From positions 11,012 to 75,011 of the forward strand of contig NZ_PYBW01000011.1 in assembly GCF_003205575.1 (NCBI RefSeq): a stretch of DNA of 64,000 bases, read 5' to 3'. Below, in pieces: positions 50,655 through 62,039 of the stretch; within the stretch, counting starts at the first letter, position 1, and each line of letters opens with the position of its first letter. The notes beneath the pieces are model-generated. The model was not told the DNA's origin. It was given only the letters and a program-made list of their open reading frames with translations, and did no database searches. The position numbers and the translations under genes are program-made. The DNA is from Streptomyces tateyamensis (lineage in GTDB: Bacteria; Actinomycetota; Actinomycetes; Streptomycetales; Streptomycetaceae).

Positions 50655-51383
50655 GTGACAGAACGGCTGCCCATCTTCCCGCTCAACGCGGTGCTCTACC
50701 CCGGTCTGGTGCTCCCGCTGCACGTCTTCGAGGAACGCTACCGCCGGCTGGTCGCCGATCTGCTGGCCGAGCCCGAGGGGCGGCCGCGGCGGTTCGGCGT
50801 GCTGGCGATCAAGGACGGGCGCGAGGTCGCGCCGGTGACCGAGGACGGCGGGACGGCCGGACCCCTGGACGGCCTGGGCACCGAGACCGGCGATCCGCTG
50901 GAGGCGCTCTACCACATCGGGTGCGTGGCCGACGTGGCCTCGGTGACGCCGCAGCAGGACGGGCGGTACGAGCTGCTGGTGACCGGGACCACCCGGTTCC
51001 GGCTGCGCGCGGTGGACACCGCCGGGCCGTACCTGGTGGGCCAGTGCGAGCCGATCGCCGAGCAGCCCGGGAACGGGGCGGGCGCGTTGGCGGGCGGGGT
51101 GGAGCGGGCCTTCCGGACCTACCAGAAGCGGCTGGCCGGGGCCCGGCAGTCCAGCCTGGCGGGCGAGCAGGAGCTGCCGGACGACCCGCAGGTGCTCTCC
51201 TACCTGGTGGCCGCCGCCGCGGTCCTGGAGGTCCCGGTCAAACAGCGCCTGCTCGCCTGCGCGGACACCACCGAGCGCCTCGCCGCCGAACTCGACCTGC
51301 TGCGCCGCGAGACCGCCCTGCTGAACTGGCTCCCGTCGGTCCCGGCCGTCGACCTGACCAGGCAGCAGTTCAGCCCGAACTGA
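50655..51383 (+). CDS. LON N-terminal (substrate-binding) domain protein
   Basis: A 242-residue protein made of the Lon N domain only. LPIFPLNAVLYPGLVLPLHVFEERYRRLV is the diagnostic start; FRLRAV and YLVGQCE follow. It has no AAA or protease domain, so it may help recognise damaged proteins. GTG at 50655, with stop 38 nt before the YbaK gene. Confidence 0.9.
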   Translation: MTERLPIFPLNAVLYPGLVLPLHVFEERYRRLVADLLAEPEGRPRRFGVLAIKDGREVAPVTEDGGTAGPLDGLGTETGDPLEALYHIGCVADVASVTPQQDGRYELLVTGTTRFRLRAVDTAGPYLVGQCEPIAEQPGNGAGALAGGVERAFRTYQKRLAGARQSSLAGEQELPDDPQVLSYLVAAAAVLEVPVKQRLLACADTTERLAAELDLLRRETALLNWLPSVPAVDLTRQQFSPN

Positions 51384-51421
51384 GCCACACCCAGACCTGG
51401 AGCGACCGGGAGGCCGCCACC

Positions 51422-51916
51422 GTGCCCAAGAAGAAGTCCCCCGCCGGCGGTACCCCCGCGACGGTGGCGCTGGCCGCGGCCGGGGTGGTGTTCGCGGTGC
51501 ACGAGTACCCGCACGATCCGGCGGCTGCCTCGTACGGCGACGAGGCGGCGCAGGCGCTCGGGGTGGCTCCGGAGCGGGTGTTCAAGACCCTGGTGGCCGA
51601 GCTGGACGGCGCGCTGGTGGTCGGCGTCGTCCCCGTGGCCGGCCGCCTCGACCTCAAGGCGCTGGCCGCCGCCCTGGGCGGCAAGCGGGCCACCATGGCC
51701 GACCCTGCCAAGGCCGAGCGCTCCAGCGGCTACGTGCTCGGCGGCATCTCCCCGCTCGGCCAGCGCAAGCAGCTGCGCACCGTGCTCGACACCGGCGCGC
51801 TGGCCCACCCGACGGTCTACGTCTCGGCCGGCCGCCGCGGCCTGGAGGTGGAGCTGGCCCCCGCCGACCTACTGCGCCTGACGGGTGCCGTCACCGCCGA
51901 GATCGGCCGGGGCTGA
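51422..51916 (+). CDS. ybaK: Cys-tRNA(Pro)/YbaK-type aminoacyl-tRNA deacylase
   Basis: A 164-residue YbaK/EbsC protein, which hydrolyses mischarged Cys-tRNA(Pro). TPATVALAAAGVVFAVHEYPHDP is the N-terminal signature; KTLVAELDGALVVGVVPV, GYVLGGISPLGQRKQL and VYVSAGRRGLEVELAPADL follow. GTG at 51422. It overlaps the convergent DUF2567 gene by 48 nt. Confidence 0.92.
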   Translation: MPKKKSPAGGTPATVALAAAGVVFAVHEYPHDPAAASYGDEAAQALGVAPERVFKTLVAELDGALVVGVVPVAGRLDLKALAAALGGKRATMADPAKAERSSGYVLGGISPLGQRKQLRTVLDTGALAHPTVYVSAGRRGLEVELAPADLLRLTGAVTAEIGRG

Positions 51917-52642
51917 CGGAGCGTCGGCCGGGCCGCCGACCGCGGGCGGCTCCGGCGGAGCGTCCACCGGAGCCGACGGGGCGTCAGCCGGGCCGGTCGG
52001 CGGGGCGTGCGGGTCGTCCAGCGGAGTCGTCCCCGCCCCCCACTGCGGGCCCGCCCAGTACGGCGGCGGGTCCTCCTCGCGCTTGCCGAAGGCCGCCGTC
52101 AGCGCCAGCAGCACCACCATCGCGCAGATCGGCCAGGCGAACAGGGCCCCCTTGGCCTGCAGTTCGAGCGCCTCGTGGAAGCTGTGCCCGTCCCCGGCCG
52201 CCTTGGCCGCCGCGACCAGGTCCGAGGTCGGCCCGAGGGCCTGGCCCAGCCACATCCCGATGAACGAGCCCAGCACCGCCCCGGCGCCCAGGCCCACCGC
52301 CACCGCGATACCGCCGCCGCGCCGCCGGGTGGCGAAGAACGCGGCCGCTGCCGTGACCAGCCCGAAGCCCAGCCCGAGCAGCACGAAGGTGCCGTCTCCC
52401 CCCGCCCGCTGCTCGCCCTCGGGGTCCACGTAGAGCACCGACTGCCCGTGCACCACCAGCGGCACCTCAGGCGCCAGCCAGTACCACATCGCCCCCAGCA
52501 GCAGGCCGAGCAGCGCACAGCCGACGCCGATCAGCGCGCCGACGCCGAGCTCGGCGGGCAGCCGTTCGAACAGGACGGTTCTGGCCGACGGGGTCGGCGG
52601 GACGAGCAGCTCGCCGTCCAAGGGGGTGTTCGGTTCGGTCAC
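51869..52642 (-). CDS. DUF2567 membrane protein
   Basis: A 257-residue protein with four hydrophobic segments (GVGCALLGLLLGAMWYW, FVLLGLGFGLVTAAAAFF, VGLGAGAVLGSFIGMWLGQALG, LFAWPICAMVVLLALTAAF) and a Pro/Ala/Asp-rich C-tail with repeated PADAPSAP units. It fits DUF2567. Function unknown. GTG at 52642 or ATG at 52651. Confidence 0.8.
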   Translation of the reverse strand: MTEPNTPLDGELLVPPTPSARTVLFERLPAELGVGALIGVGCALLGLLLGAMWYWLAPEVPLVVHGQSVLYVDPEGEQRAGGDGTFVLLGLGFGLVTAAAAFFATRRRGGGIAVAVGLGAGAVLGSFIGMWLGQALGPTSDLVAAAKAAGDGHSFHEALELQAKGALFAWPICAMVVLLALTAAFGKREEDPPPYWAGPQWGAGTTPLDDPHAPPTGPADAPSAPVDAPPEPPAVGGPADAPSAPADLGGDGTRQAQ

Positions 52643-52694
52643 GCGCCCCATCGTGTCACGCCGCGCCCCACCAGGGGGCCAACGGGTACCGGGC

Positions 52695-53509
52695 CTACCG
52701 CGTGGTGGCCCGGCGGTACGCGTAGGTGGCCAGGGTCAGCGAGACCAGCCCGACGCCCGCGCAGACCGCGAGGTCGCCCAGCACCGCGGGCCAGGCGGGC
52801 GCGGGCGCGAAACTGCGGGCGAAGGCGTCCACTCCGTAGGTCGAGGGCAGCAGGTCGCGCAGCAGCCGGATCGCCTGCGGCAGCCGCCCCGCCGGCAGCA
52901 CGCCCAGCAGCAGCGCCGCCGACATGCCGAGCTGGCCGAGCAGGGTGGCGATCTCCTGCTTGGGGGCCAGCAGCCCGAGCGCCGCGCCGAGCCCGGACAG
53001 CGCCGCCCCGGCCAGTGGCACCACCGCCAGCAGCACCCACAGGTGGGTGAGCGGTAGTTGGAAGAACCAGGCGCCGAAGCCGGCCGTGACCAGCGCGCCG
53101 GGCAGGGTGAACGAGGCGTACGCGGCGGCCGCGCCGAGCACCACCGAGGCGGGCGGCACCGGCAGCGTCGCGTAGTGGTCCAGCCCGCCGGTGGCGCGCA
53201 GCCGGCCGAAGTACTGGGCCAGCAGGTTGAGCGCCACGAACGCCACCACCAGCACGCTGGAGCCGGCCACCACCGCGCGCGCGGACGGGTTGTCGCCGCC
53301 GTCCACCACGCCGCGCATCATCACCAGGATGCCGACCGACTGGAAGGTGGCGACGAACATCAGCGGGATCCGGGCCACCTTGGCCCGGGCCAGCTGCGCC
53401 CGGTACACCGCCGCCAGGGCCGGCAGCAGCCGGGCGGCGGGGGCGAGCGGGGCCGGTCCGGTGGCCGCGGCGCGCGGCGCGGTGCCGGTTTCGGTGTCGG
53501 AGAGCACGG

Positions 53510-53513
<4 letters not shown>
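52695..53513 (-). CDS. ABC transporter permease
   Basis: A 272-residue ABC-2-type permease with six hydrophobic segments after a basic N-terminal stretch. It is coupled to the ATPase (GTG at 53513 overlaps the ATPase TGA). The pair resembles drug or lipid exporters of the DrrAB kind. Confidence 0.88.
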
Positions 53514-54463
<950 letters not shown>

Positions 54464-54538
54464 GGCCAAGACTCTACGCGCCGGATCCCCCCGGTCGGAC
54501 CCGGGGTCACCCGGACCGGGCAGCGCCCACCTGGGGGA

Positions 54539-55735
54539 TCAGTCGTCCACCACGATCAGTTCGCCGCCCGGCACCCGGGTCGCCAGCTCCTTCCAGAAGC
54601 CGGCCCGGATCGCGTACCTGTCGTGCTCGTCGATCTGGTCGTCCTTGTGCGCGAGCAGGCCGAACCGGGCCGCGTACCGCAGCAGCTCGCCGTCCACCCG
54701 GTGCGGGACGCGCGGGTAGTCGGACCAGAGCAGGGTGAGCCGCTCCTTGTCGCCGAGCCGGTCCGTCCAGCGGCGGGCGAAGACCTGGCCGACCTCGTGC
54801 GGGTCGCCGCCGATCGCGGTGATGTCCTCCTCGCGGTCGGCCCAGCGCTGCTCGGCGGTGGTCAGCTGGGCCAGCGTGGGCAGCGCGTCGGCGGCGGTGG
54901 TCAGGTCGGTCGGCCCGCGGTCCACGTAGCCGCGGTCGGAGGACCAGCGCAGCACCGGGCCGGTGGCGGCCGCGGCGGCGGGCGGCTGGGGGTGGGCGGC
55001 GTGCACGGCGGCGGCCCGGCCGGCCAGGTCCTTGGGGGTGGGGACCACCTTGAGCGCGGCCGCCGGCAGCTGCGGCTCGGCCGGCGGTTCGGGCGCCTGG
55101 GCCGCAGCGGGGCGGGCGGTCGGCGGGGCGGCCAGGATCTTGGCGATCTCCGGCGGCGGGCCGGCCGGCGGGAAGGCGACGGCGGGTTCGCGCAGCCGCA
55201 CCGAGCGGGTGATCCACTCGCGGTCCAGCACCCGGCGCTCGTCGGCCTCGCCGACCAGGTCCTCGGACTGGTTGAAGTCGCCGTCGGCGGCCTGCAGCGC
55301 CCACAGGTGCACGGCCACCCCGTGCTCCTTGGCCGACATCATCCCGGGCAGCAGGTCGCCGTCCCCGGTGACCAGCACCACGTCGGCACAGGCCCGGTTG
55401 CGGGCCAGCTCGGAGAGCTCGGCGTGCATCGCGGCGTCCACGCCCTTCTGCACCCAGCGGCCCTCGGCCCGGGTGAGCGCGCCCAGCCGCACGGTGACCC
55501 GGGGCAGCACCCGCAGTCGGCGGTGCTCGGGCAGCGGGCGGCGTTCGGGGGCGGCGTCGAACCAGTAGATCCGCAGCAGCGGCAGGCCGGTCTCCTCCTC
55601 CGCCCGTTCGCGCAGCGAGGCGATCAGCGCGGTGTGGTCCACCGTCACCCGCGACCGGGACGGCTCACCGGCCAGCAGACTGGCGGAGGCGCCCAGCAGG
55701 TACCCGGCGTCCACGAGGACAACGCAGCGGTCCAC
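54539..55735 (-). CDS. NYN-domain (PIN-like) protein
   Basis: A 398-residue protein. An N-terminal NYN/PIN-like ribonuclease domain (CVVLVDAGYLLGASA, KGVDAAMHAELSELA, ADVVLVTGDGDLLPGM) carries the conserved Asp residues; a Pro/Ala linker (about 200-270) and a C-terminal helical domain follow. Family members are thought to cleave RNA with Mg2+. GTG at 55735 has AAAGGTG upstream; an ATG at 55765 would add 10 residues. Confidence 0.9.
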   Translation of the reverse strand: MDRCVVLVDAGYLLGASASLLAGEPSRSRVTVDHTALIASLRERAEEETGLPLLRIYWFDAAPERRPLPEHRRLRVLPRVTVRLGALTRAEGRWVQKGVDAAMHAELSELARNRACADVVLVTGDGDLLPGMMSAKEHGVAVHLWALQAADGDFNQSEDLVGEADERRVLDREWITRSVRLREPAVAFPPAGPPPEIAKILAAPPTARPAAAQAPEPPAEPQLPAAALKVVPTPKDLAGRAAAVHAAHPQPPAAAAATGPVLRWSSDRGYVDRGPTDLTTAADALPTLAQLTTAEQRWADREEDITAIGGDPHEVGQVFARRWTDRLGDKERLTLLWSDYPRVPHRVDGELLRYAARFGLLAHKDDQIDEHDRYAIRAGFWKELATRVPGGELIVVDD

Positions 55736-55951
55736 ATCCGCACCTTTCTCCCGGTCGGCCCCCATGGTCTGTGCTGCTGACGCCGCCTGAGGAGCAGTCT
55801 GCCCGAGCAGGCACCTCGTAGGGACCCGGTCGGAGTGTTGCGGTTGCCTTTACCCTCCGAAGGCCCTGCGAATCACCCGACTGCCCCGGTCTTCCAGCAG
55901 TGACGGCAACGGTGACGAGGCGGTGACGGGACACGGGGCCGGGAACGCGAA

Positions 55952-55983
55952 GGGGTGCCCGCCCCGGTGGGAGCGGACACCCC
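55952..55983 (-). terminator. asd terminator
   Basis: GGGGTGCCCGC at 55952-55962 pairs with GCGGACACCCC at 55973-55983 with one mismatch, about 20 nt past the asd stop. Confidence 0.6.
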
Positions 55984-56001
55984 GTCACGGGTGCCGAAGG
56001 G

Positions 56002-58090
<2,089 letters not shown>

Positions 58091-58162
58091 GGGGTCGACC
58101 CTCCCCCGCCCGGACTCTTCAGGTCTAGTTCGCTTTTCTGAGCCAACCCGTAAGCTGATCTG

Positions 58163-59131
58163 ATGCTCGATGTCCGCCGCCTGCGCCTGCTGCGCGAACT
58201 CGCCCACCGCGGCACCATCGCCGCCGTCGCCGACGCGCTCGCCTTCACCCCTTCAGCCGTCTCGCAGCAGCTCACTGCCCTGGAGCGGGAAGCCGGGGTC
58301 ACGCTGCTGGAACGCACCGGGCGCCGGGTGGCGCTCACCCCGGCCGCGCACCGCCTGGTCGGGCACGCGGAGGCGGTACTGGCCCGGCTGGAGCTGGCCG
58401 GCGCGGAGCTGGCCGAAGCCCGGCGCGGGCCGGCCGGACCGCTGCGGATCGGCACCTTCCCGTCCGCGGCCCGGGTGGTGATCCCGCCGGCCCTGGCGGC
58501 GCTCGCCCGGGACTGCCCGGACCTGGAGCCGATGGTCAGCGAGGTCGACCCGGCCGGGGTGGCCGACCTGCTGCGCTCGGGCGAGCTGGACGCGGCCCTG
58601 GTGCACGACTACGACTTCGCACCGTCCGAGCGCGACCCGGGGACCGAGCGCGAGCCGCTGTTCACCGAGCCGATGTACCTGGCCTCGCCGACGGCGCAAC
58701 CGGCCGTCGCGGTGCCCGGGGCCGCAGCGGTGCCCGGCGCCGGAGCGGTGCCCGGCGCCGGGACGGGGACGGCGGAGGGGCTGGCGGCGCACCGCGACAG
58801 CGCGTGGATCGTGGCCAACCACGGCACCCGGTGCCACGCGGCGGCGATCGGGGCCTGCCGGGCCGCCGGCTTCACACCGCGGATCCGGCACCGGGTGGAC
58901 GACTTCGACACCGTGCTGGCCCTGGTGGCGGCCGGCCAGGGGGTCGCCCTGGTGCCCCGGCTGGCGGTGCCGCAGCCGCCGGCCGCGGTCCGGCTGGAGC
59001 TGCTGGCGATGGAGCGGCGCACCGCGGTGGCGTTCCGCCAGGGGGCGGCGGGGCATCCGGCGGTCCGTGCGTTCACGGCGGCCGTGCGCGCCGCGCTTCC
59101 GCCCGATCTGTGCTGTTCAAGTAACAGTTGA
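58163..59131 (+). CDS. LysR-family transcriptional regulator
   Basis: A 322-residue LysR protein. The winged helix is at residues 3-62 (TIAAVADALAFTPSAVSQQLTALE), followed by the linker helix and a periplasmic-binding-like effector domain. A low-complexity insertion (VPGAAAVPGAGAVPGAGTG) near residue 185 comes from an 18-nt repeat in the DNA. Probably regulates the divergent dapA-like gene. Confidence 0.92.
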   Translation: MLDVRRLRLLRELAHRGTIAAVADALAFTPSAVSQQLTALEREAGVTLLERTGRRVALTPAAHRLVGHAEAVLARLELAGAELAEARRGPAGPLRIGTFPSAARVVIPPALAALARDCPDLEPMVSEVDPAGVADLLRSGELDAALVHDYDFAPSERDPGTEREPLFTEPMYLASPTAQPAVAVPGAAAVPGAGAVPGAGTGTAEGLAAHRDSAWIVANHGTRCHAAAIGACRAAGFTPRIRHRVDDFDTVLALVAAGQGVALVPRLAVPQPPAAVRLELLAMERRTAVAFRQGAAGHPAVRAFTAAVRAALPPDLCCSSNS

Positions 59132-59218
59132 CACCCCGGTCTATCCGGCTGACGGTGCGTCCCGATAGAACATCAGGTGGCACAGTCGAGCAGATTCACC
59201 ACCAGATGAGCGGGATTG

Positions 59219-59962
59219 ATGAGCACTAACCAGCCCGGGTACGGCTACCCGTCGGATCCGAACAACCCCTACGGCCAGCAGCAGCCGCCGCAGTACGGTG
59301 GCGGTGCGCCTCAGGGCCCGTACGACCCGCAGCCGCCGCAGTACGGCCAGCAGCCGCCCGCCTACGGTGCGCCGCAGCAGCCGGGCTACGGCCAGCAGCC
59401 GCCGCAGTACGGCTACCCGCAGGACCAGGGGCAGCAGCCGCAGGCCCCGTACGGCTACCCGCAGGGCCAGCCGGGCTACGGCCAGCAGCCGCCGGTGGGC
59501 GGCCTGCCGCACTGGCTGCTGACCCCGAACCCGTACGGCCCGCAGCGCATCCTGGCCAGCCCCAGCGACCGCTTCCTGGCCCGCCTGATCGACTGGGCCG
59601 TGCTGATCATCCCGGTCATCCTGGTCCAGTTCGTGATCTTCGCCTCGGTCGGCACCTTCGTCAGCGGCATCTTCAGCGCCGTGGTCGTCTTCGGCTACGA
59701 GATCCTGATGCTGCTGACCCAGAACCAGCAGACCGTAGGCAAGAAGGCGATGAAGCTGCGCGTGGTCTCCGTCGCCACCGGCCAGCGCCCGACCGACAAC
59801 GAGCTGTGGGCCCGCGCCGCGGTCTACGGCCTGCCCAGCGCCGTCTACTGCGTCGGCTCGCTGTTCAACCTGGTGAACGTGCTGTCGCTGCTCTGGGACA
59901 AGCCCCTGCAGCAGTGCTTCCACGACAAGGCCGCCAAGACCGTGGTGGTCAAGGAGTCCTGA
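59219..59962 (+). CDS. RDD-family membrane protein with Pro/Gln/Tyr-rich N-terminus
   Basis: A 247-residue protein. Residues 1-95 are repeats of PYGQQPPQYG type; an RDD domain follows with ASPSDRFLARLIDWAVLIIP, two further hydrophobic segments and GKKAMKLRVVSVATGQRP. RDD proteins are poorly understood transporters or membrane adaptors. ATG at 59219. A hairpin follows the stop (59981-60013). Confidence 0.9.
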   Translation: MSTNQPGYGYPSDPNNPYGQQQPPQYGGGAPQGPYDPQPPQYGQQPPAYGAPQQPGYGQQPPQYGYPQDQGQQPQAPYGYPQGQPGYGQQPPVGGLPHWLLTPNPYGPQRILASPSDRFLARLIDWAVLIIPVILVQFVIFASVGTFVSGIFSAVVVFGYEILMLLTQNQQTVGKKAMKLRVVSVATGQRPTDNELWARAAVYGLPSAVYCVGSLFNLVNVLSLLWDKPLQQCFHDKAAKTVVVKES

Positions 59963-60239
59963 CGCTCCACCGGCCGATCCGGCCCCCGCCGCCCACCACG
60001 GGCGTCGGGGGCCGTTCCGTTGCCCGGCGCCCGACCACCAGCCCGCCCGTCCCGGCCGCGGCCTGGCCCCCGAGCACCATGGCGAGCACCGCGATCTCGG
60101 GCCCCTGGCCCCACAGCCACACCCCGAGCCCCGCCATCACCCCGACCGTGGCCACCCCGACCACCGCCACCCGGACCCGCACCGCCCACGCCCCGGACAC
60201 CACCGCGGCCAACCAACCCACCACCGCCCCCGAGGCCAC
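59949..60239 (-). CDS. Small membrane protein (antisense to the ATPase 5' end)
   Basis: A 96-residue frame if it starts at the GTG at 60239; several other GTGs are possible down to 60200. It has a TM-like segment (AVVGWLAAVVSGAWAV), then VAVVGVATVGVMAGLGVWLWG, and a third hydrophobic patch (IAVLAMVLGGQAAAGTGGLVVGRR). Codons have near-100% G/C in third positions, as real genes here do. It ends inside the 3' end of the RDD gene. Weak ribosome site; the call is tentative. Confidence 0.4.
   Translation of the reverse strand: MASGAVVGWLAAVVSGAWAVRVRVAVVGVATVGVMAGLGVWLWGQGPEIAVLAMVLGGQAAAGTGGLVVGRRATERPPTPVVGGGGRIGRWSVRTP
59981..60013. terminator. Hairpin after the RDD gene
   Basis: GGCCCCCG at 59981-59988 pairs with CGGGGGCC at 60006-60013, with a further CGCCC/GGGCG inner stem, 19 nt past the RDD stop. 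Confidence 0.6.
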
Positions 60240-60567
60240 CTGCGAGGACCTCGAGGTGGCCATCTCCGAACTCGCCACGAACGCGGTGCGCGCCGCCGGT
60301 GCAGTCAACCGCCAAGGCGCCGCGTGGTCCTACCGGCTGACCGTCACGGCACACCCAGGTGCCCTGCACTTCGACGTCACGGACCCGAGCCCTGCCTTGC
60401 CCGTTCTCCGCGAGCCGGACCCGGTCGCCTGCCTCGACGCGCTCGCCGAGTCCGGGCGTGGCCTGCCCATGCTGCGCGGCTACGGGTTCACCTGGCGCCC
60501 CCTCCAGCACTACCGCTGGGGCAGCAAGACCATCCGCTATCAGCACCTGACCTCCCGGGCCCACTGA
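60079..60567 (+). CDS. Truncated anti-sigma-type ATP-binding (HATPase) protein
   Basis: A 162-residue frame from the ATG at 60079. Only the last 110 residues are convincing: an ATPase N-box (VAISELATNAVRAAG) and G-box (ESGRGLPML) and a typical RsbW/SpoIIAB-like end (SKTIRYQHL). The first 54 residues are Thr/Pro/Ala low complexity and lie antisense to the membrane gene, so the N-terminal part of the domain is probably missing. It could be a remnant. The next genes are DUF397-like and JmjC. Confidence 0.5.
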   Translation: MASTAISGPWPHSHTPSPAITPTVATPTTATRTRTAHAPDTTAANQPTTAPEATCEDLEVAISELATNAVRAAGAVNRQGAAWSYRLTVTAHPGALHFDVTDPSPALPVLREPDPVACLDALAESGRGLPMLRGYGFTWRPLQHYRWGSKTIRYQHLTSRAH

Positions 60568-60663
60568 GCGCAGCACGCCGGGCCCACTCCGCTTTCCGCC
60601 GTCAACCGACAGCGGAATGGCAGGTCGCGCCTGCTGGCGCAACCAACCCGTGAAAGGTGAGAC

Positions 60664-60903
60664 ATGGACGACACCAGCCCCAACCTCTACGAGCGGGACG
60701 TGACCGGCCCCTTCGCCGCGCTGTGCGGCGGCGGGACCAACGACGGCTCCATGGAGGACTGCATCAGCGTGGCCGAGCTTGCCGGCGGCGGCTATGCCCT
60801 GGGAGACACCAAGGCCGACGGCGCGGGCCGAGAGCTGCGGATGACCCGCGACGAGATCACCAGCTTCGCCGAGGCCTGGCTGGCGCGGGAGCGCCAGGCC
60901 TGA
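60664..60903 (+). CDS. DUF397-like small protein
   Basis: A 79-residue protein. The second half (CISVAELAGGGYALGDTKADGAGRELRMTRDEITSFAEAWL) follows the DUF397 pattern of a Cys/Val start, Gly-rich turn, D-T/S-K loop and a W or F near the C-terminus. The N-terminus (MDDTSPNLYERDVTGPFAAL) is extra. ATG at 60664 has AAAGGTGAG upstream. It is followed by a hairpin and then the JmjC gene. Confidence 0.75.
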   Translation: MDDTSPNLYERDVTGPFAALCGGGTNDGSMEDCISVAELAGGGYALGDTKADGAGRELRMTRDEITSFAEAWLARERQA

Positions 60904-60937
60904 CCGGCTCGCCCGGCGAACGGCATCACCGTTCGAA

Positions 60938-60965
60938 CCGTGGGGCGGCTGTGGCCGCCCCACGG
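60938..60965 (+). terminator. Hairpin between the DUF397-like and JmjC genes
   Basis: CCGTGGGGCGGC at 60938-60949 pairs with GCCGCCCCACGG at 60954-60965, 34 nt upstream of the JmjC ATG. It may reduce read-through, giving more small protein than oxygenase. Confidence 0.65.
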
Positions 60966-60998
60966 CTCCTTCCACCTGACCCGAGCGAAGGACCAGCC

Positions 60999-61889
60999 AT
61001 GTCCCTCACCTTTCTGATCGATGACCCCGAGGCCGTGCTTTCCAGTTGGCCGCGCGAGCCCAGGCGGTACCACCGTGACCCGCTCCTCTTCGAGCGTTAC
61101 CTCACGCTCGCCGAGGTCGACCGGCTGATCGACACCAACTGCTTGGCCACACGCAACGTCTCCTTGCTCAAGAACAGCAAGATTTTGGAGCGCCACCTCT
61201 ATGCGGACGAGGACCTCCCCCGGCCTGGCGCGCTACGGGAACACCTGAACGCCGGCGGAACGATCTCACTGCGCTCGCTGGAAAGGCTGGTCCCCGCCCT
61301 CGCGGACCTGCACCACGTGTTGCGCCAGGAGACCGGGTACGGAGTGCACGTCAACGCGTACCTGACGCCACCCGGGGCTCAGGGGCTCAAGTACCACTAC
61401 GACCCGTACGTGACGCTGATCCTGCAGCTCTCCGGCCCCAAGGCATGGCCGGTGCACGATCCGTTCGTGGTGAACCCGGTCCGGGAGTACGGCTCCTACC
61501 ACACCGACGGCTTCACGCCGGAGCAGTTGCGGTTCCTGGCCAACACTCCGCCGAAGGAGACATACACCCTCGCGCCAGGGGATGTCTTCTGGCTCCCGCG
61601 CGGCTATGTGCACTCTCCATACACGGTCGGTGACGCACCCTCCCTGCACCTGACCGTCGCTTTCAAAGAGCGCACGTATCACTGGGTGGCCGAGCGGATC
61701 GCTACCGAGGTACTGGCTCAAGCGCTGACCGATCCGGCGATGCGCGAAGAAGTACCACCTAGCACGATCACTGAGTACCCGGCCGGGGCCGTCCACCTGA
61801 TGCGCAACTACCTGCTCGGTGCCTTGCTGCAGCTGAACGAGGACGAGATGTGCGCCCAGCTGGCAGCTGAGGCTCAGCGTCCGGTATGA
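60999..61889 (+). CDS. JmjC/cupin-like 2-oxoglutarate-dependent oxygenase
   Basis: A 296-residue protein of the JmjC/cupin_4 kind (ribosomal-oxygenase-like). Fe ligands are H133 and D135 in YHYDPY and H205 in RGYVHSPYT. GDVFWLPRGYVHSP is the second strand motif. These enzymes hydroxylate proteins or peptides. ATG at 60999 with GAAGGA upstream. The small DUF397-like gene just before it is a plausible partner or substrate. Confidence 0.82.
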   Translation: MSLTFLIDDPEAVLSSWPREPRRYHRDPLLFERYLTLAEVDRLIDTNCLATRNVSLLKNSKILERHLYADEDLPRPGALREHLNAGGTISLRSLERLVPALADLHHVLRQETGYGVHVNAYLTPPGAQGLKYHYDPYVTLILQLSGPKAWPVHDPFVVNPVREYGSYHTDGFTPEQLRFLANTPPKETYTLAPGDVFWLPRGYVHSPYTVGDAPSLHLTVAFKERTYHWVAERIATEVLAQALTDPAMREEVPPSTITEYPAGAVHLMRNYLLGALLQLNEDEMCAQLAAEAQRPV

Positions 61890-62039
61890 GACGTCCGCGC
61901 GGAATCGGTGGCGCTCGGCGTGACAGACAACACGGGACGCCGAGCGTCCTCCACCAGGCCCACCGATTCGGGTGACAGGAGCAGGCTCCTGGCGCCGTTA
62001 GGGTGGGTATCTTCCCAGTGGTGTGTGAGGAGACCCCCT

